Shown here piece by piece: positions 1-10,217 of a DNA stretch of 64,000 nt. Position numbers and translations under genes: made by a program. The first letter of the stretch is position 1; each line of letters begins with the position of its first letter. The DNA comes from Lobosporangium transversale (lineage: Eukaryota; Mortierellomycota; Mortierellomycetes; Mortierellales; Mortierellaceae), in assembly GCF_002105155.1 (NCBI RefSeq), contig NW_019028994.1, positions 62,001 through 126,000 on the forward strand, in the 5' to 3' direction. The notes below the pieces were generated by a model. That model saw only the letters and a list, made by a program, of their open reading frames with translations. It was not told the origin of the DNA and did no database searches.

Positions 1-540
1 CAAGATAATATTTAGTCAAAAGGAATCTAAACCAAAGAAAAAAAGAAAAAAAAAGTCAGATCTCAAGCAAAAGGTTTTCATTCTTAACTATCCACCCCAC
101 AACTGTGTGTTACCTAAGATCCTTAGTGCTGATATCCTCCATAAACTCGTTCTCGCTAAACAGGCTCAATTGCTGCACCATCGCCTCAGCCCTTTCGAAA
201 CCTTTGATAGACTCATTGACTTTTGACTAATTTAGAAGAAAAAAAATACAAAAGAAAGAGTTTGTAAATGTATGTATGCATAAAGAGATAAAGTCCTTTT
301 GTTTGTTTCAAAAGTCAACCTTGGGCTCCCAAAAGTGGAGTATCCGTGTGTTATTAATACATATACAATATATACAATTGCATTGTTTCTCCTTCTTCCA
401 AGGTTGTCTAAAAACAAAGGTTTTAGCTGTTTTACCTGATATTCCTCCGAAGTTGAAGAGAGAGTAGTTTTCTGCAGGTCTAGATAGAGGGTCTCTGCTT
501 TTTGGAAGACCTGGGCAAGAGATGCGTCATTTTCAGCCAT
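1..540 (-). CDS. TAP42: TAP42/IGBP1-type PP2A regulatory subunit (5' part)
   Basis: TAP42 family proteins bind the catalytic subunits of PP2A-type phosphatases and act downstream of TOR kinase in the cytosol. Only the N-terminal part is here; the gene runs off the left edge. Hand-built exons are 436-540, 114-226 and <1-26, joined by GT-AG introns in phase 0 and phase 2. The spliced product starts MAENDASLAQVF and contains LSLFSENEFMEDISTKDL followed by RFLLTKYYLG. This matches the TAP42/IGBP1 pattern of a helix, then LFSxNExxDDIxTxDLKYLLVPYYLG. I chose the ATG at 540 because the longer open frame upstream (to 621) adds a non-conserved leader. A CACGTG palindrome lies 145 bases upstream, between this gene and COX10, which is transcribed divergently. 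Confidence 0.85.
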
Positions 541-681
541 GGAAAGGGCAGTTGACTGAGGAAAAGCGGAAGAATTAAATGTTGAATGGTAAATAAAGAA
601 AAGGTTTTCTACGAATGCCAATTACACATGCTCAATTGCCTCTCATTTAATGCAAGTGAGAATTGCCATTCACACTGTGGC

Positions 682-693
682 TTACACGTGTAA
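682..693. promoter_or_regulatory. 12-bp palindrome around CACGTG in a divergent promoter
   Basis: TTACACGTGTAA is a perfect 12-base palindrome centred on CACGTG. It lies between the divergent TAP42 start (540) and COX10 start (879). CACGTG is the E-box core bound by fungal bHLH factors of the Cbf1/Pho4 type. A regulatory role here is inferred from position and symmetry only. Confidence 0.4.
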
Positions 694-878
694 ATCGTGT
701 CATACAAGGAATTATTTTTTTTTCTCGGAGAGACTTTAGGTACTCTTTAGAAAAAGCATAGTCTAGTCGAACTTTTTTTTTCTTCTTCACTCTTCAACAC
801 GCATTCGTCTAGGCTTTCGGCTTCCGGGCAAGGACATAAATATCACACGTCCTCCCCCATTGCATAATTTACAAAGCA

Positions 879-2381
879 ATGGCATTTCAAGCTCATCGAG
901 TGATCTCTGGACGTGGACTGATCAGATCCGAGTGTAGTCGAGGCAGAGTCCACACGCATTATTTCACACGAACCTATATCCATACAACTGGCAGCCGGCT
1001 GCAAAATAGGCACCCTATTGCCATTTTCCACTCTATCCCTTCAACTACTTCTAATCATCAAATATCTCTTAAGAGATCCCGCATTATCATTACTCGCACA
1101 TCATCCTCGGCACCCGTACGCTCTGCAGCTGCTCTTCCAACAGGGGCTCAAAATATTTTCACAAAACATGATCAGGACCAGGATTTTAAAGAAGGCTTCT
1201 TTACAAGCCAATCCATAGCTTCATTATCATCAATTCCATTGTCACCATCAACATCAACAGCAATAGTAGCAGCATCAATACCCTCATCTACATCTACAAG
1301 CGCTTCCACGAATCTTGCTCCCGAGGGGTTCCAAGATTATGATATTCGATGGAAGGAGATCAAAAAACCAACTTTGACAGGATTAGTTCCTATATACATG
1401 GATCTGGCCAAGGCACGTCTCGGAGCCTTGGTAACACTGACGACGATGGCAGGATATGCCATGACACCAACTGCTGCTAGCTTACCCACCCTGTTCTCCT
1501 TGACAGTCGGAACAGCACTCTGTATTACCTCCGCTAACGCCTATAATCAATTTGTGGAACCACCCTATGATGCTCAAATGTCCAGGACAAGGAACAGGAT
1601 TTTGGTCCGCAAGGCAGTCTCACCTTTACATGCATGGTCTTTTGCCACGGTTACGGGAATTGGAGGTGTCAGTCTATTGGCTACGGCTGTTAACCCATTG
1701 ACGGCTGCTTTGGGAGCTGCCAACTTATTTCTTTATGCATCTGTTTATACGCCTATGAAGCGCATGTCCATTGCTAATACGTGGGTGGGAGCCATTGTAG
1801 GGGCTATCCCTCCAATGATGGGTTGGGCTGCGTGTACGAATTCACTAGACCCAGAGGCTTGGCTTTTAGGAGGATTACTCTATGCATGGCAATTCCCACA
1901 CTTTAATTCGTTGGCCTGGAATTTGAGGGCAGATTACTCCAAGGCGGGATATCGTATGATGGCAGTGACGGATCCAAAACTGAATGCTCGTGTTAGTCTT
2001 CGGTATACATTAGCGTTGGTTCCTTTGGTGACCTTGGCACCCTATCTAGATATGACGACTTGGTGGTTTGCGATTGATGGTAACATTGTGAATGCGGTCA
2101 TATTGGCAGGTGCAACCAACTTTTGGCGCAAGAGAGATGACAAAAGTGCTCGGCAGTTGTTCTTTGGAAGTTTGATTTATCTACCAATAATTTTAGCATT
2201 GATGATGATTCATAAGAAGGGGCACCAGAGTATTGAGGCTGAACCTGTGTTACCCTCACAGCACGCTTTAGAGGACGATGATGATGAGTATGAATATGTG
2301 GATGAGGATGAGGATGATGGGGAGGAAGAAGAAGAAGCACAGCTTAGTAGTTCAAAAGTCAACACAGCCAATAGAACATAG
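879..2381 (+). CDS. COX10: Protoheme IX farnesyltransferase, mitochondrial
   Basis: A single-exon gene for 500 residues. COX10 farnesylates protoheme to make heme O, the first step of heme A synthesis for cytochrome c oxidase, in the inner mitochondrial membrane. The N-terminal ~110 residues are rich in Arg, Ser and Thr and poor in acidic residues, as expected of a mitochondrial targeting sequence. The UbiA-type prenyltransferase core begins near residue 165. The diphosphate-binding motif is seen as NQFVEPPYDAQMSRTRNR near residue 223, and the second conserved loop as YSKAGYRMM near residue 350. Several hydrophobic segments follow the family layout. The C-terminus is odd: about 25 residues made almost only of Asp, Glu and Tyr follow the last membrane segment. 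The start at 879 gives the expected presequence. Confidence 0.93.
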   Translation: MAFQAHRVISGRGLIRSECSRGRVHTHYFTRTYIHTTGSRLQNRHPIAIFHSIPSTTSNHQISLKRSRIIITRTSSSAPVRSAAALPTGAQNIFTKHDQDQDFKEGFFTSQSIASLSSIPLSPSTSTAIVAASIPSSTSTSASTNLAPEGFQDYDIRWKEIKKPTLTGLVPIYMDLAKARLGALVTLTTMAGYAMTPTAASLPTLFSLTVGTALCITSANAYNQFVEPPYDAQMSRTRNRILVRKAVSPLHAWSFATVTGIGGVSLLATAVNPLTAALGAANLFLYASVYTPMKRMSIANTWVGAIVGAIPPMMGWAACTNSLDPEAWLLGGLLYAWQFPHFNSLAWNLRADYSKAGYRMMAVTDPKLNARVSLRYTLALVPLVTLAPYLDMTTWWFAIDGNIVNAVILAGATNFWRKRDDKSARQLFFGSLIYLPIILALMMIHKKGHQSIEAEPVLPSQHALEDDDDEYEYVDEDEDDGEEEEEAQLSSSKVNTANRT

Positions 2382-2517
2382 TCCTCATCAAAGTAATGAA
2401 CTTTTTTGCATTGACACCTTGGTTATCCTTGTTTCTTTTTTGAAATTAACGTTGGACAAGCTTTTTTTTTTTTTTTTTTTTTTTTTTTCTTTTATCCTTC
2501 AGTTGTCCATACATACC

Positions 2518-2609
2518 ATGGTAGAGCATCAACTGCAACAAAGAACAGCATCGTACCTGAGACAGAATCAGAAATGGCATTCATTTTAATGTTGCTAACA
2601 TGCTACAAC

Positions 2610-2642
<33 letters not shown>

Positions 2643-3476
2643 GAATCCTTTCTGCCTACAAGCCTATTCTTGCTCTTCAGATCAAAGCCGAGCTCGAGAA
2701 CATCACCGAGCTGATTCCTGCTGATGCAGATCACACCTGGCACTTCAAGGTGCAATGTACCAAGTGTCGCGAGATTGACCCTAACGTCATTACCATGAAC
2801 GCCATTGTAAGAAAAACACATTCATGTGCTATATATTAAACATTAATTAATACAAAGAGAGGATACAGCCTGATACTTTTGTTTCGCGGCATTTTTTTTT
2901 TTTTTTTTTTTAACTTCAAATAATAGGAGAGAGCCGAAATGGGATCTGGACGCGGTGAAGCCAACTTGGTAATGAAGTGCAAGTTCTGCAAATGTGAAAT
3001 TTCAGCTGGTAAGGATCTTATAAATCTGTGAGAGGAAAAGGTCTTTGCAACAGCATTGAAGCCATTGATGTCTTTTTTTTTTTTTTTTGACTAATAATAT
3101 CTTTTTACATTAATGGATGTGTACGATAACGATAGACTTTGTATCCAAGCCTGTTCCTTATTTGATTGAGAACAACGACAAATTTGCGACAATTGCTACG
3201 ATTGAATGCCGAGGATTGGAACTTGTTGGATTTGAACCTAGATCAGGATGGACAGCCAAGGGTGCAGAGTCTGGCACTGTCTTTGAGGACATTGATCTTA
3301 CAGATGGCGACTGGGCTGATTATGATGAAAAGGTAAGCAAATACGTTTTTTTATTTTCTTACCTCCACCTTCTTTAAATGATCTAATTCTTTTTTTTTAT
3401 TATTATTATTGCTATTCAGAGTCAAATGCCTGTTGGAATCTCCAATATCGAATCCAAGTTTATCAAGACCAAGTAA
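2518..3476 (+). CDS. CZIB: CXXC zinc-binding protein, CZIB/C1orf123 family (DUF866)
   Basis: Five exons are inferred: 2518-2520, 2663-2806, 2927-3008, 3136-3332 and 3420-3476. All introns are GT-AG and the frame is kept throughout. The product is about 160 residues, the length of human CZIB. Conserved parts include IKAELENITEL near the N-terminus, the zinc-ligand pairs CTKC and CKFC, ECRGLELVGFEP, and GTVFEDIDLTDGDWADYDEK near the C-terminus. The family binds zinc through two CXXC motifs; its cellular role is poorly defined. The first exon appears to be only the ATG, followed at once by a GTAGAG donor. Joining it to the acceptor at 2661-2662 gives an N-terminus MPILALQIKAELENI that fits the family. 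Four introns carry T tracts. Confidence 0.87.
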
Positions 3477-3815
3477 AAGAGAAGACTACAAGTGAGGGAA
3501 GCAAAACTAGGGTCGATAACAGACAACAGAATCTGTTGTTCATTAATAATAAAAGAAATCTCCCATCTCTTTCAAAGGCTATTGCAATAAGAATGACCAT
3601 AAACTTCGATTACTCGCCATGATCTACTTAGTCCCTATCAATTTACTTATCCAGGTTTGGTTCATTGTGGTAAAAATGTTTAACCACATTTCGCCACATT
3701 AAATCCTGGTCAGCGTCATGGCCATTACTGCTGATAATACTTGAAGCATACTTTTCCATTGCTCTTATGACTGATAGTCACCTACCGCCACTAGTTAACT
3801 TTCTACCCACTTACA

Positions 3816-5675
3816 ATGCATGATATTCATCAGTTTCGGCCAACGAGTATCCTTGACAATCCTTCGACTCATAAAACAGATACAGAGCCGGTACCTATGG
3901 CATCCACAGTTCCAAAAGGAGAAGAACGAACCAAACTTGCTATAGCACCTTCTCTAGGTCTCTGCGCAAAGCTTTCGCATACAATTGCGTCTTATACCGT
4001 CATTTTCCTGCTCATATCCGCTTATCGTCTCTATCAAACTCGTAGCGCTGTTGAAACTTTTGCCTTACAAGCCAAGCAGACGTTTGCAAAGGATTGCTAT
4101 GCACTGGAAGATACCATTACTACATTTATATCTATGCCTCAGTTCGCCTCCCAGGCTGCTCATCGGGGTCTTGTGACAAGCCTTGATGCTATGATAAGTC
4201 AGATAGGATATGGACTTGTCATGGTTATCAATGGTATTATAGCAACACTCGAGTTTGCTGTCGGGCTCTTAACAGGTACCTGGCGTTGTTTCTTGGACAA
4301 TATAGCAAAGATAGAGATACCATTGCTGACCGAGGTAGGACTGGGAGGCATTGAGGCCATAGATCAAGTGAACAAAGTATTGATCGGTCTCCTAGTTCTA
4401 CCACTGAACGAGCTCCAAATCGTGATACAAGGAAAAATGGCAGATCCGCAAGTTGATTTAGTTTTACAAATGTCAAAAGCAAAAACAAGAGCAATTATTT
4501 CAACCTCCCAGAAAAAAATTATCTTTTGTGATAAAGCTTTACAAGATTTGGTTGCTGTGGACACGTTCACACAGGAGCTTCAGTATTGGATCCGTATTGG
4601 GACTTATTTAATGGTGGCTGCTGCATTGATAGTGATCATAGGTAATATGGTATGGACAATATATTCCCATAGAAGATGGAAAATGCATGTTGAACGCATC
4701 CAAGATCGACTCACTGCCTACTCGCTTTCGCAACAACAAATTGCTACGTCTGGTATTTCTGTCGATTCAAAGCCCTGTGCAATACAAATAAGTCAAATGG
4801 TCCGCAATCCACTCATGTATCGGTTCACCCACTGGTCTGCCAAGCGTATCTTTCCCAGAAACAAAGACCACCAACACCTGTACAACTGGTTTATCTCCTA
4901 TATCACGCAGCCTCAAGCGGTCGTCTGTCTAGTTTTAGGGCTCATGGGCTTGATAATGATTTACAGTCAAGTTATCTTTATCAACTATATGCGGACGGCG
5001 ACTCACCATTACTATTATGGCCCTATGATGAACAGGGCAGCCACTTCATTGACAGAACTCTCAATTACCGTCTCAAGGCAAGTCAACGATGCCATATCCA
5101 GCCATTCTACCTTGTTTGCAACGGGAGTCAATGACGGGCTCCTGAATATTGAGACAGAGCTAAATACACATGTATTTGATTTGATCGCTGTGGCTGCAAG
5201 AAGGATAAGTGCAGCTTTGATAGATGTGGAAAGAGTCATTGTAGACGGAGTCCGTTCAGTCTTTGGAGAGGACAATGTATTTGAGAAAGTGACTCTGACA
5301 GTTTTACAATGTCTATTGTTCAACAGAATGATGATGATTGAGTCTGGGTTATCATGGGTACAACATAATGCAAGGCTTGAGCTTCCAAGGGTCTCCGAGA
5401 ACATTTTGATGGTGAACTCGACAGAGATCAACAGATTTGTGGCGGAAACCCTTCATGGCGCAGCTCTTTTTGATCGCCTTGCCAACGCTATCAATACTAA
5501 CAAAGAGGACAAAGGGGCGATTAAGCTAGCTCAGATTGTGATTGAGAAAGTGCTTTTAGAGTATGAACGCAAGTTGCACCAAGACCTGCCTATCTATTAT
5601 GCTTTGATGAGCGTTTGGTGTGCTATAGTGTTGATGGGTCTATTAGCCGTGATGCTGACCACTTCACAAAGTTAG
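3816..5675 (+). CDS. PRM1: Plasma membrane fusion protein PRM1
   Basis: A single exon for 619 residues. PRM1 proteins are multi-pass membrane proteins that help plasma membranes fuse when fungal mating cells join. Hydrophobic segments are seen near residues 56-72, 135-155, 265-290, 370-392 and 595-617. They are separated by long, weakly amphipathic extracellular-type loops, the PRM1 layout. The N-terminal stretch PSLGLCAKLSHTIASYTVIF just before the first segment fits the conserved PRM1 start. Length is near the usual 600-750 residues. No intron was found. The identification rests on topology and the N-terminal motif from memory, so it is less certain than the enzyme calls. Confidence 0.72.
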   Translation: MHDIHQFRPTSILDNPSTHKTDTEPVPMASTVPKGEERTKLAIAPSLGLCAKLSHTIASYTVIFLLISAYRLYQTRSAVETFALQAKQTFAKDCYALEDTITTFISMPQFASQAAHRGLVTSLDAMISQIGYGLVMVINGIIATLEFAVGLLTGTWRCFLDNIAKIEIPLLTEVGLGGIEAIDQVNKVLIGLLVLPLNELQIVIQGKMADPQVDLVLQMSKAKTRAIISTSQKKIIFCDKALQDLVAVDTFTQELQYWIRIGTYLMVAAALIVIIGNMVWTIYSHRRWKMHVERIQDRLTAYSLSQQQIATSGISVDSKPCAIQISQMVRNPLMYRFTHWSAKRIFPRNKDHQHLYNWFISYITQPQAVVCLVLGLMGLIMIYSQVIFINYMRTATHHYYYGPMMNRAATSLTELSITVSRQVNDAISSHSTLFATGVNDGLLNIETELNTHVFDLIAVAARRISAALIDVERVIVDGVRSVFGEDNVFEKVTLTVLQCLLFNRMMMIESGLSWVQHNARLELPRVSENILMVNSTEINRFVAETLHGAALFDRLANAINTNKEDKGAIKLAQIVIEKVLLEYERKLHQDLPIYYALMSVWCAIVLMGLLAVMLTTSQS

Positions 5676-7132
5676 AATCTTGTGTATTAAATTCACTATC
5701 TATTAGAGCATTCCTTGTGCGTCATCTTTCTTTCTTCAGTATCCCATTTCACAGATCCATTTTAGTCGCTCTTTTTTTCCAACTCCAGACAGTTTCATTA
5801 AAATGTTAAAATGCACTGGCGAAAATCACTGCTTGCTTCAAAATAATTTGGCATATTTGCCAAATTAAATATGCAAAATTAGCAACATTGAATCTACAGT
5901 TTCTCAATGTCTCCGGAAGAGGCATCATTAGTGGATCAAAGATCTTAGCTCGTCTTTCCTTTTCTTTGTGGCACAACCTTCCGCATCAATTTTATTCGTT
6001 TTACTGGTATTTCAGAGTGTCCAGGATTCATCAAATGCGCGCTACAGACTCATTAGTTTCTATAGTTATGCGGATATTAATGATCGGAGGGGTACCAAAG
6101 CCCAGCCCCCTCCCACACTGGTACATCTCTGTAACAAAGGCATGTTTTTTTCGGTAGAAGTCGATTTCATTGTCTGACATCCTGGTCACAGGTGAGGATG
6201 AAGTCCTGGTGACTTCGAATGTCTTTTCAAACACGATAGCTTCACTTTGCCTACCCTCTTTAAGATCCTCACGAGCCATCGTCGTGCCAGAGGCAGTGGA
6301 ATGAGTGGATTGAGTAATTCTCGGCAAATATGGCTCCTCGGGAGACTTAGCAGTTGCAAACTCGATCCATACTTCCTGAACTTTCTTTGCAAATTCCTTC
6401 TCATCTTCATTGAGGAACTTTTGTGTATATGAGTTGTAGTTATTACTTATCTGTCTAAAATTTTTCACTGAGGGTAGAAGTGGCTCCATCGACCAGCTTT
6501 GTAGCTGTTTTCGCAACTTTACCAAAAAAAAACCGCTTTTATCAGCGGTCAAGGAAAAGTTACAATTCGATAATCCAGAGATCTTCAATGTAGGAAACGA
6601 TGGAATCAATGTGAAGTACGTTGTCCGATGTTTAAATCACAGTGCCAATTCGTTCCGAGATCTACATTTTTTGTAGGACGGGATTAAGACGATTGTCTAT
6701 TTCCAGAGTATCTGGGGAACAGAAAATGCAGAAAATTATCTTTGATATGTCTTCAGTAGTGTTAAAATTGCTGTCTATCACTCTGTCAAGTCGGAAGCAA
6801 AATATGGATTTTGACAAAAAATGAAATGGCGAAGACGCCAACTAATAAGTGACTTTTGTCCCCAGACTGTCCACTAGGACGTTTTTTTTGAAAACTCTCG
6901 CCGTCGATGGTTTCTGGTATGGTGCATCCAGGGTGCATCGGGATATTTTTGTATCAGACTACATTATACCCCATTGGATGAGAGCTGATGCTGCGGGATA
7001 TTCAAAGGGTTTTAAAGATGGGTCCGAAAGAAGTGAATTGGGGAAGGAACAAAATCCTTTTTTAGTTGCTTTATTTCCTCACAAGAATTTTTTATTTTTT
7101 TTTATTTTTTATATTTTTTTCTTCCTTTTCTT
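5676..7132. other. Gene-poor stretch with ORF remnants
   Basis: About 1.45 kb between PRM1 and the 3' end of the ROGDI gene. Apart from the minus-strand ORF at 6031-6609 described separately, I see no spliced gene that holds together. A plus-strand open frame from 6849 has about 60 protein-like residues (for example IIPHWMRADAAGY) before it runs into T-rich sequence. It could be another remnant, but I cannot assign it. Confidence 0.4.
6031..6609 (-). pseudogene. ORF remnant, possibly the C-terminus of a type-B carboxylesterase
   Basis: An open frame of 192 codons with protein-like composition but no convincing start and no upstream exons that I could join. The stretch FLNEDEKEFAKKVQEVWIEF resembles the C-terminal helix of type-B carboxylesterases (acidic run, then a Lys/Gln-Trp-x-x-Phe-Ala pattern). 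Further down, IVFEKTFEV followed by NEIDFYRKKHAFVTE could be the end of such an enzyme. The esterase nucleophile and oxyanion regions are not seen upstream. It may be the tail of a decayed gene, or a real exon of a gene whose other exons I missed. The family guess is weak. Confidence 0.3.
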
Positions 7133-8176
7133 TTATTCGCCTGCCAGCTTGGCATTGGGCGGAGTAGCAACAGATTCATGCAGAGCTAGGAACTGTGCAA
7201 GTCGTCGACAAAGGTTTTCTGCCTGTATTAATCGTGTGGTGATCTCTGTCAACATCGGACTCTCCACCTGCACAACCTTGTCCTCGATTGTTGTTGCAAT
7301 CTTACCACGGTATTTACTATTTTTTTTTTTTTTTTTTTTTTTAAAAAAAAATTGTAAGCTTTTTCCTTTCAATTATTGATAATTCAACAATAACAATAAA
7401 TATATATATATTTTCATATACATACTTGATGCCTCCTTTTGACGTCTGACCGACTTTACTGGATGCTGGTAAAACTACTGATTCTAATTCCATACGCATA
7501 TCATTGTGATAGAACATTGTGAGCAAAAACAAGCTCAAAAAAAAAAAAAAAAAAAAAAAAAGGCAATACAAGGACTTCTACTTCTCTACTTCATACCATT
7601 CGTTGGGGGAATTAGAGATGTCGTAGCGCTGGAGTTTGGTTGGTATTCGGAACCGGCATAACGAGGCTGCTGTGACGAAGATGGCGATCTGGAAGGCGAC
7701 CACGGAAGAGCCTTTGAAGCGAGCTGCTGCTGCTGATGATGATGGTTAGGTTGAGAGGATATGGTATGATGATGCGACACTGGAGAAGGTGGACGAAGTG
7801 TCGCCTGTCCTTTCTGGTTTCCACGGTCTCCTCCATCACGCCCCGCTTGCGTAGCACCCTTCTGTTGTTGTTGTTGCTGTTGATGCTGTTGCTGTGAAGT
7901 ATTTGATGGTCCGTGTAGGTGCTGATGACGAAGATGATGCCCTTCCAAAGATGGTGACGAGCCAGATGAAGACTGCGTCGGTGCCCCTGTGGGGGTTTGT
8001 TGTAAATAATTGGTACGCGTGTTGCCTCCTGAATACGATCCGCTAGTATTACCACCTGTTAACTGCAAAGCATAAGCAGCACAGACCACTTGGGAATCCC
8101 GGATGAAGAACTCAATGACAAAATCTTCGCTCAACGCAGGACTAAATATCTTTATAATAGAGATAAAATAAAAAAA

Positions 8177-8210
<34 letters not shown>

Positions 8211-9489
8211 CGATATGAAGGTATTAGGTAAAAGAATCAGAATTTCTGGGATCCCATGCTAGCAATAATAAATATGTATAAAACATCCTTGTTGGCTCAA
8301 CGTACTTTGGGATCACAAACTCGGAAAGGATACAACTTTTCTTTTCTTGGTCGTGCCATGGCATCAATTGCTGCGCGAATATGTCTCTCCACCAGTCCCA
8401 AAAGCGTTTTCAGAGTCCGTGTTGTTTCCTGAATATCTAGCGTTAATGGGGTCTTCGATGATAACGATGATGGTGATGATGATGATGAAGAAGTGGCATT
8501 AGCTTGCTCCTGACGTTCAAGGTGGTGACTATTGCTACCAAAGCCGTTGTTGTTATTGCTGGCTATGATCATAGCCCAATAGTCTTCCAGTCGATGCATT
8601 GCCTCCATGATATGGTTCTGTACATCCTTAATCTGCTCCAACAAATACGGCTGTGTGACATGACCGGGGGTTCTATGTGAGTGAAGCAGTTGATTTGTAT
8701 TTGATGGAGGTAACGGGACAACTACTGCTGGAGCTAAAAGAGACCCTGATGTCGCTGTAATCACTACCGCTGCTGTTCCGCTTGGTGGTGCACTCGACGT
8801 AGGGGTTGTAGTCCCAGTTCCAGTGCCAGATGTTGTCCCTCCTGTCGTTGCTGTTACTGTTGCTGACGAATGAGGCAAAGACCCGAGAGTCTGCTGTAGT
8901 ATTAGATTAGGTCCTTGCATAGGGACAGTAACAGATTGAGGACCAGTCATTGATCCTTCATCTCCTTCCTCATCTCCTTCCCCTTCTTCTTTTTCTTCCC
9001 CTTCTTCTCTTCTAGGTGCAGAGGCAACAGTTAATGTGGATGTAGCAGGATCAGAAGCTGTTGTTGTTGCTGTTGTTGCTTCAGAACTTGTATTTTCTGT
9101 ATTGGCTGTGGTAGCACCAATATCCATTTTAATAGATGATGCAGCTGATGAGACTGCCGTTGAAGAGGCATTGGAGAGTGCTGGGATAGATAATCCTGTT
9201 GCTCCAGATGAAGGCGCAGTCGCATTGATGGGAACATAGGAATGAATAGCTGTTTTGACGACTGCTAACTTTGGCAACTTGATTGTCAGTTCCTTGATGG
9301 ATATCGAAAAAAATACGTGTATAAAAAAAAAAAAAAGCAGAGCATGTAAGTGTCACGTTGTAATATAGAAGTCAGTTTCGAGGTATATGTTAGATATAAA
9401 TACTTTTTTAAAAAAAAAAAAAAAGCCTTACTCCTTTGACAATAAAGCTGCCCGAGAGTGTCACATATCCCTTGAGTGTATCATTGCTA

Positions 9490-9523
<34 letters not shown>

Positions 9524-10047
9524 GTTGAGCATTCTTTTAATATGGCCAAAAATAATCTAAATGTTATCACTCAAAGGGAGGACATACTTTCCAGAGGAAA
9601 TAGCAAGCGTCAATGCTCCTTTGGTATCATCCTGTAGTCGCGCTGCTTCTTGACAAGCCTATGTATGTGCATTGCATTGCACCGAATGATTTTTCCAGAT
9701 AAAGAACGTTGATCACTTTGTAAGAAAAACGAGAGCGATTCATATAGAATGATGGTTGTATCCTTTTTCTTTTTCTTTTTCTTTTTCTTTTTCATTTTCT
9801 AATGACGTTTCTTTATTTCTCTACCATACCACAAGTGCCAGTTGTATAGTTCGAAGATTTGGTTCAACTTGTGTCGTCAAGAACCATTCCTGCTCTGTTC
9901 GCTGTCCATTAGAATCATGTAGAATGAGTTGATTGCCAATAAAGAAGAGTCTACAATGACTGGAGAAGAGGGAAAAGGGGACTTTATTCTTACGAGAACT
10001 CTTTCTTCTTCCGCCAGTTCTTCTTCAAGTGTTGTCAATGGTGCCAT
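7133..10047 (-). CDS. RAV2: ROGDI/RAV2 homologue, RAVE complex subunit
   Basis: Eight exons are inferred: 9994-10047, 9830-9901, 9588-9658, 9432-9486, 8306-9292, 7590-8149, 7426-7533 and 7133-7316, giving about 697 residues. The RAVE complex helps assemble vacuolar H+-ATPase; RAV2 (ROGDI in animals) is its leucine-zipper-containing subunit. The N-terminus LEEELAEEERVL joins to TEQEWFLTTQVEPNLRTIQL. Then come CQEAARLQDDTKGALTLAIS, GYVTLSGSFIVKG and LTIKLPKLAVV. The C-terminus ends TTRLIQAENLCRRLAQFLAL. This order matches ROGDI. The protein is more than twice the usual ~290-350 residues because exons 5 and 6 carry long Ser/Thr-, Gln/His- and Pro-rich insertions. The exon 6/7 and 7/8 junctions are the least certain. 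A CACGTG lies 100 bases upstream of the ATG. Confidence 0.8.
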
Positions 10048-10146
10048 TATGTGAAAATGGGAGGTATGTGTGTATGTAATGAACTGAATGAACTGGCACA
10101 AACATGCACACGCCATTTTTTTTTTTTTTTTTTTTTTTTTTGATCC

Positions 10147-10152
10147 CACGTG
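10147..10152. promoter_or_regulatory. CACGTG site upstream of RAV2
   Basis: CACGTG lies 100 bases upstream of the RAV2 ATG (10047), beside a 24-base T tract. Its regulatory role is inferred from position and from similar sites at other genes in this window. Confidence 0.35.
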
Positions 10153-10217
10153 GTGCTCATACCCATGTAGATTTTTATTCAACTGCCCTAAAATTATGAT
10201 CTTATATCTTTTTCATA

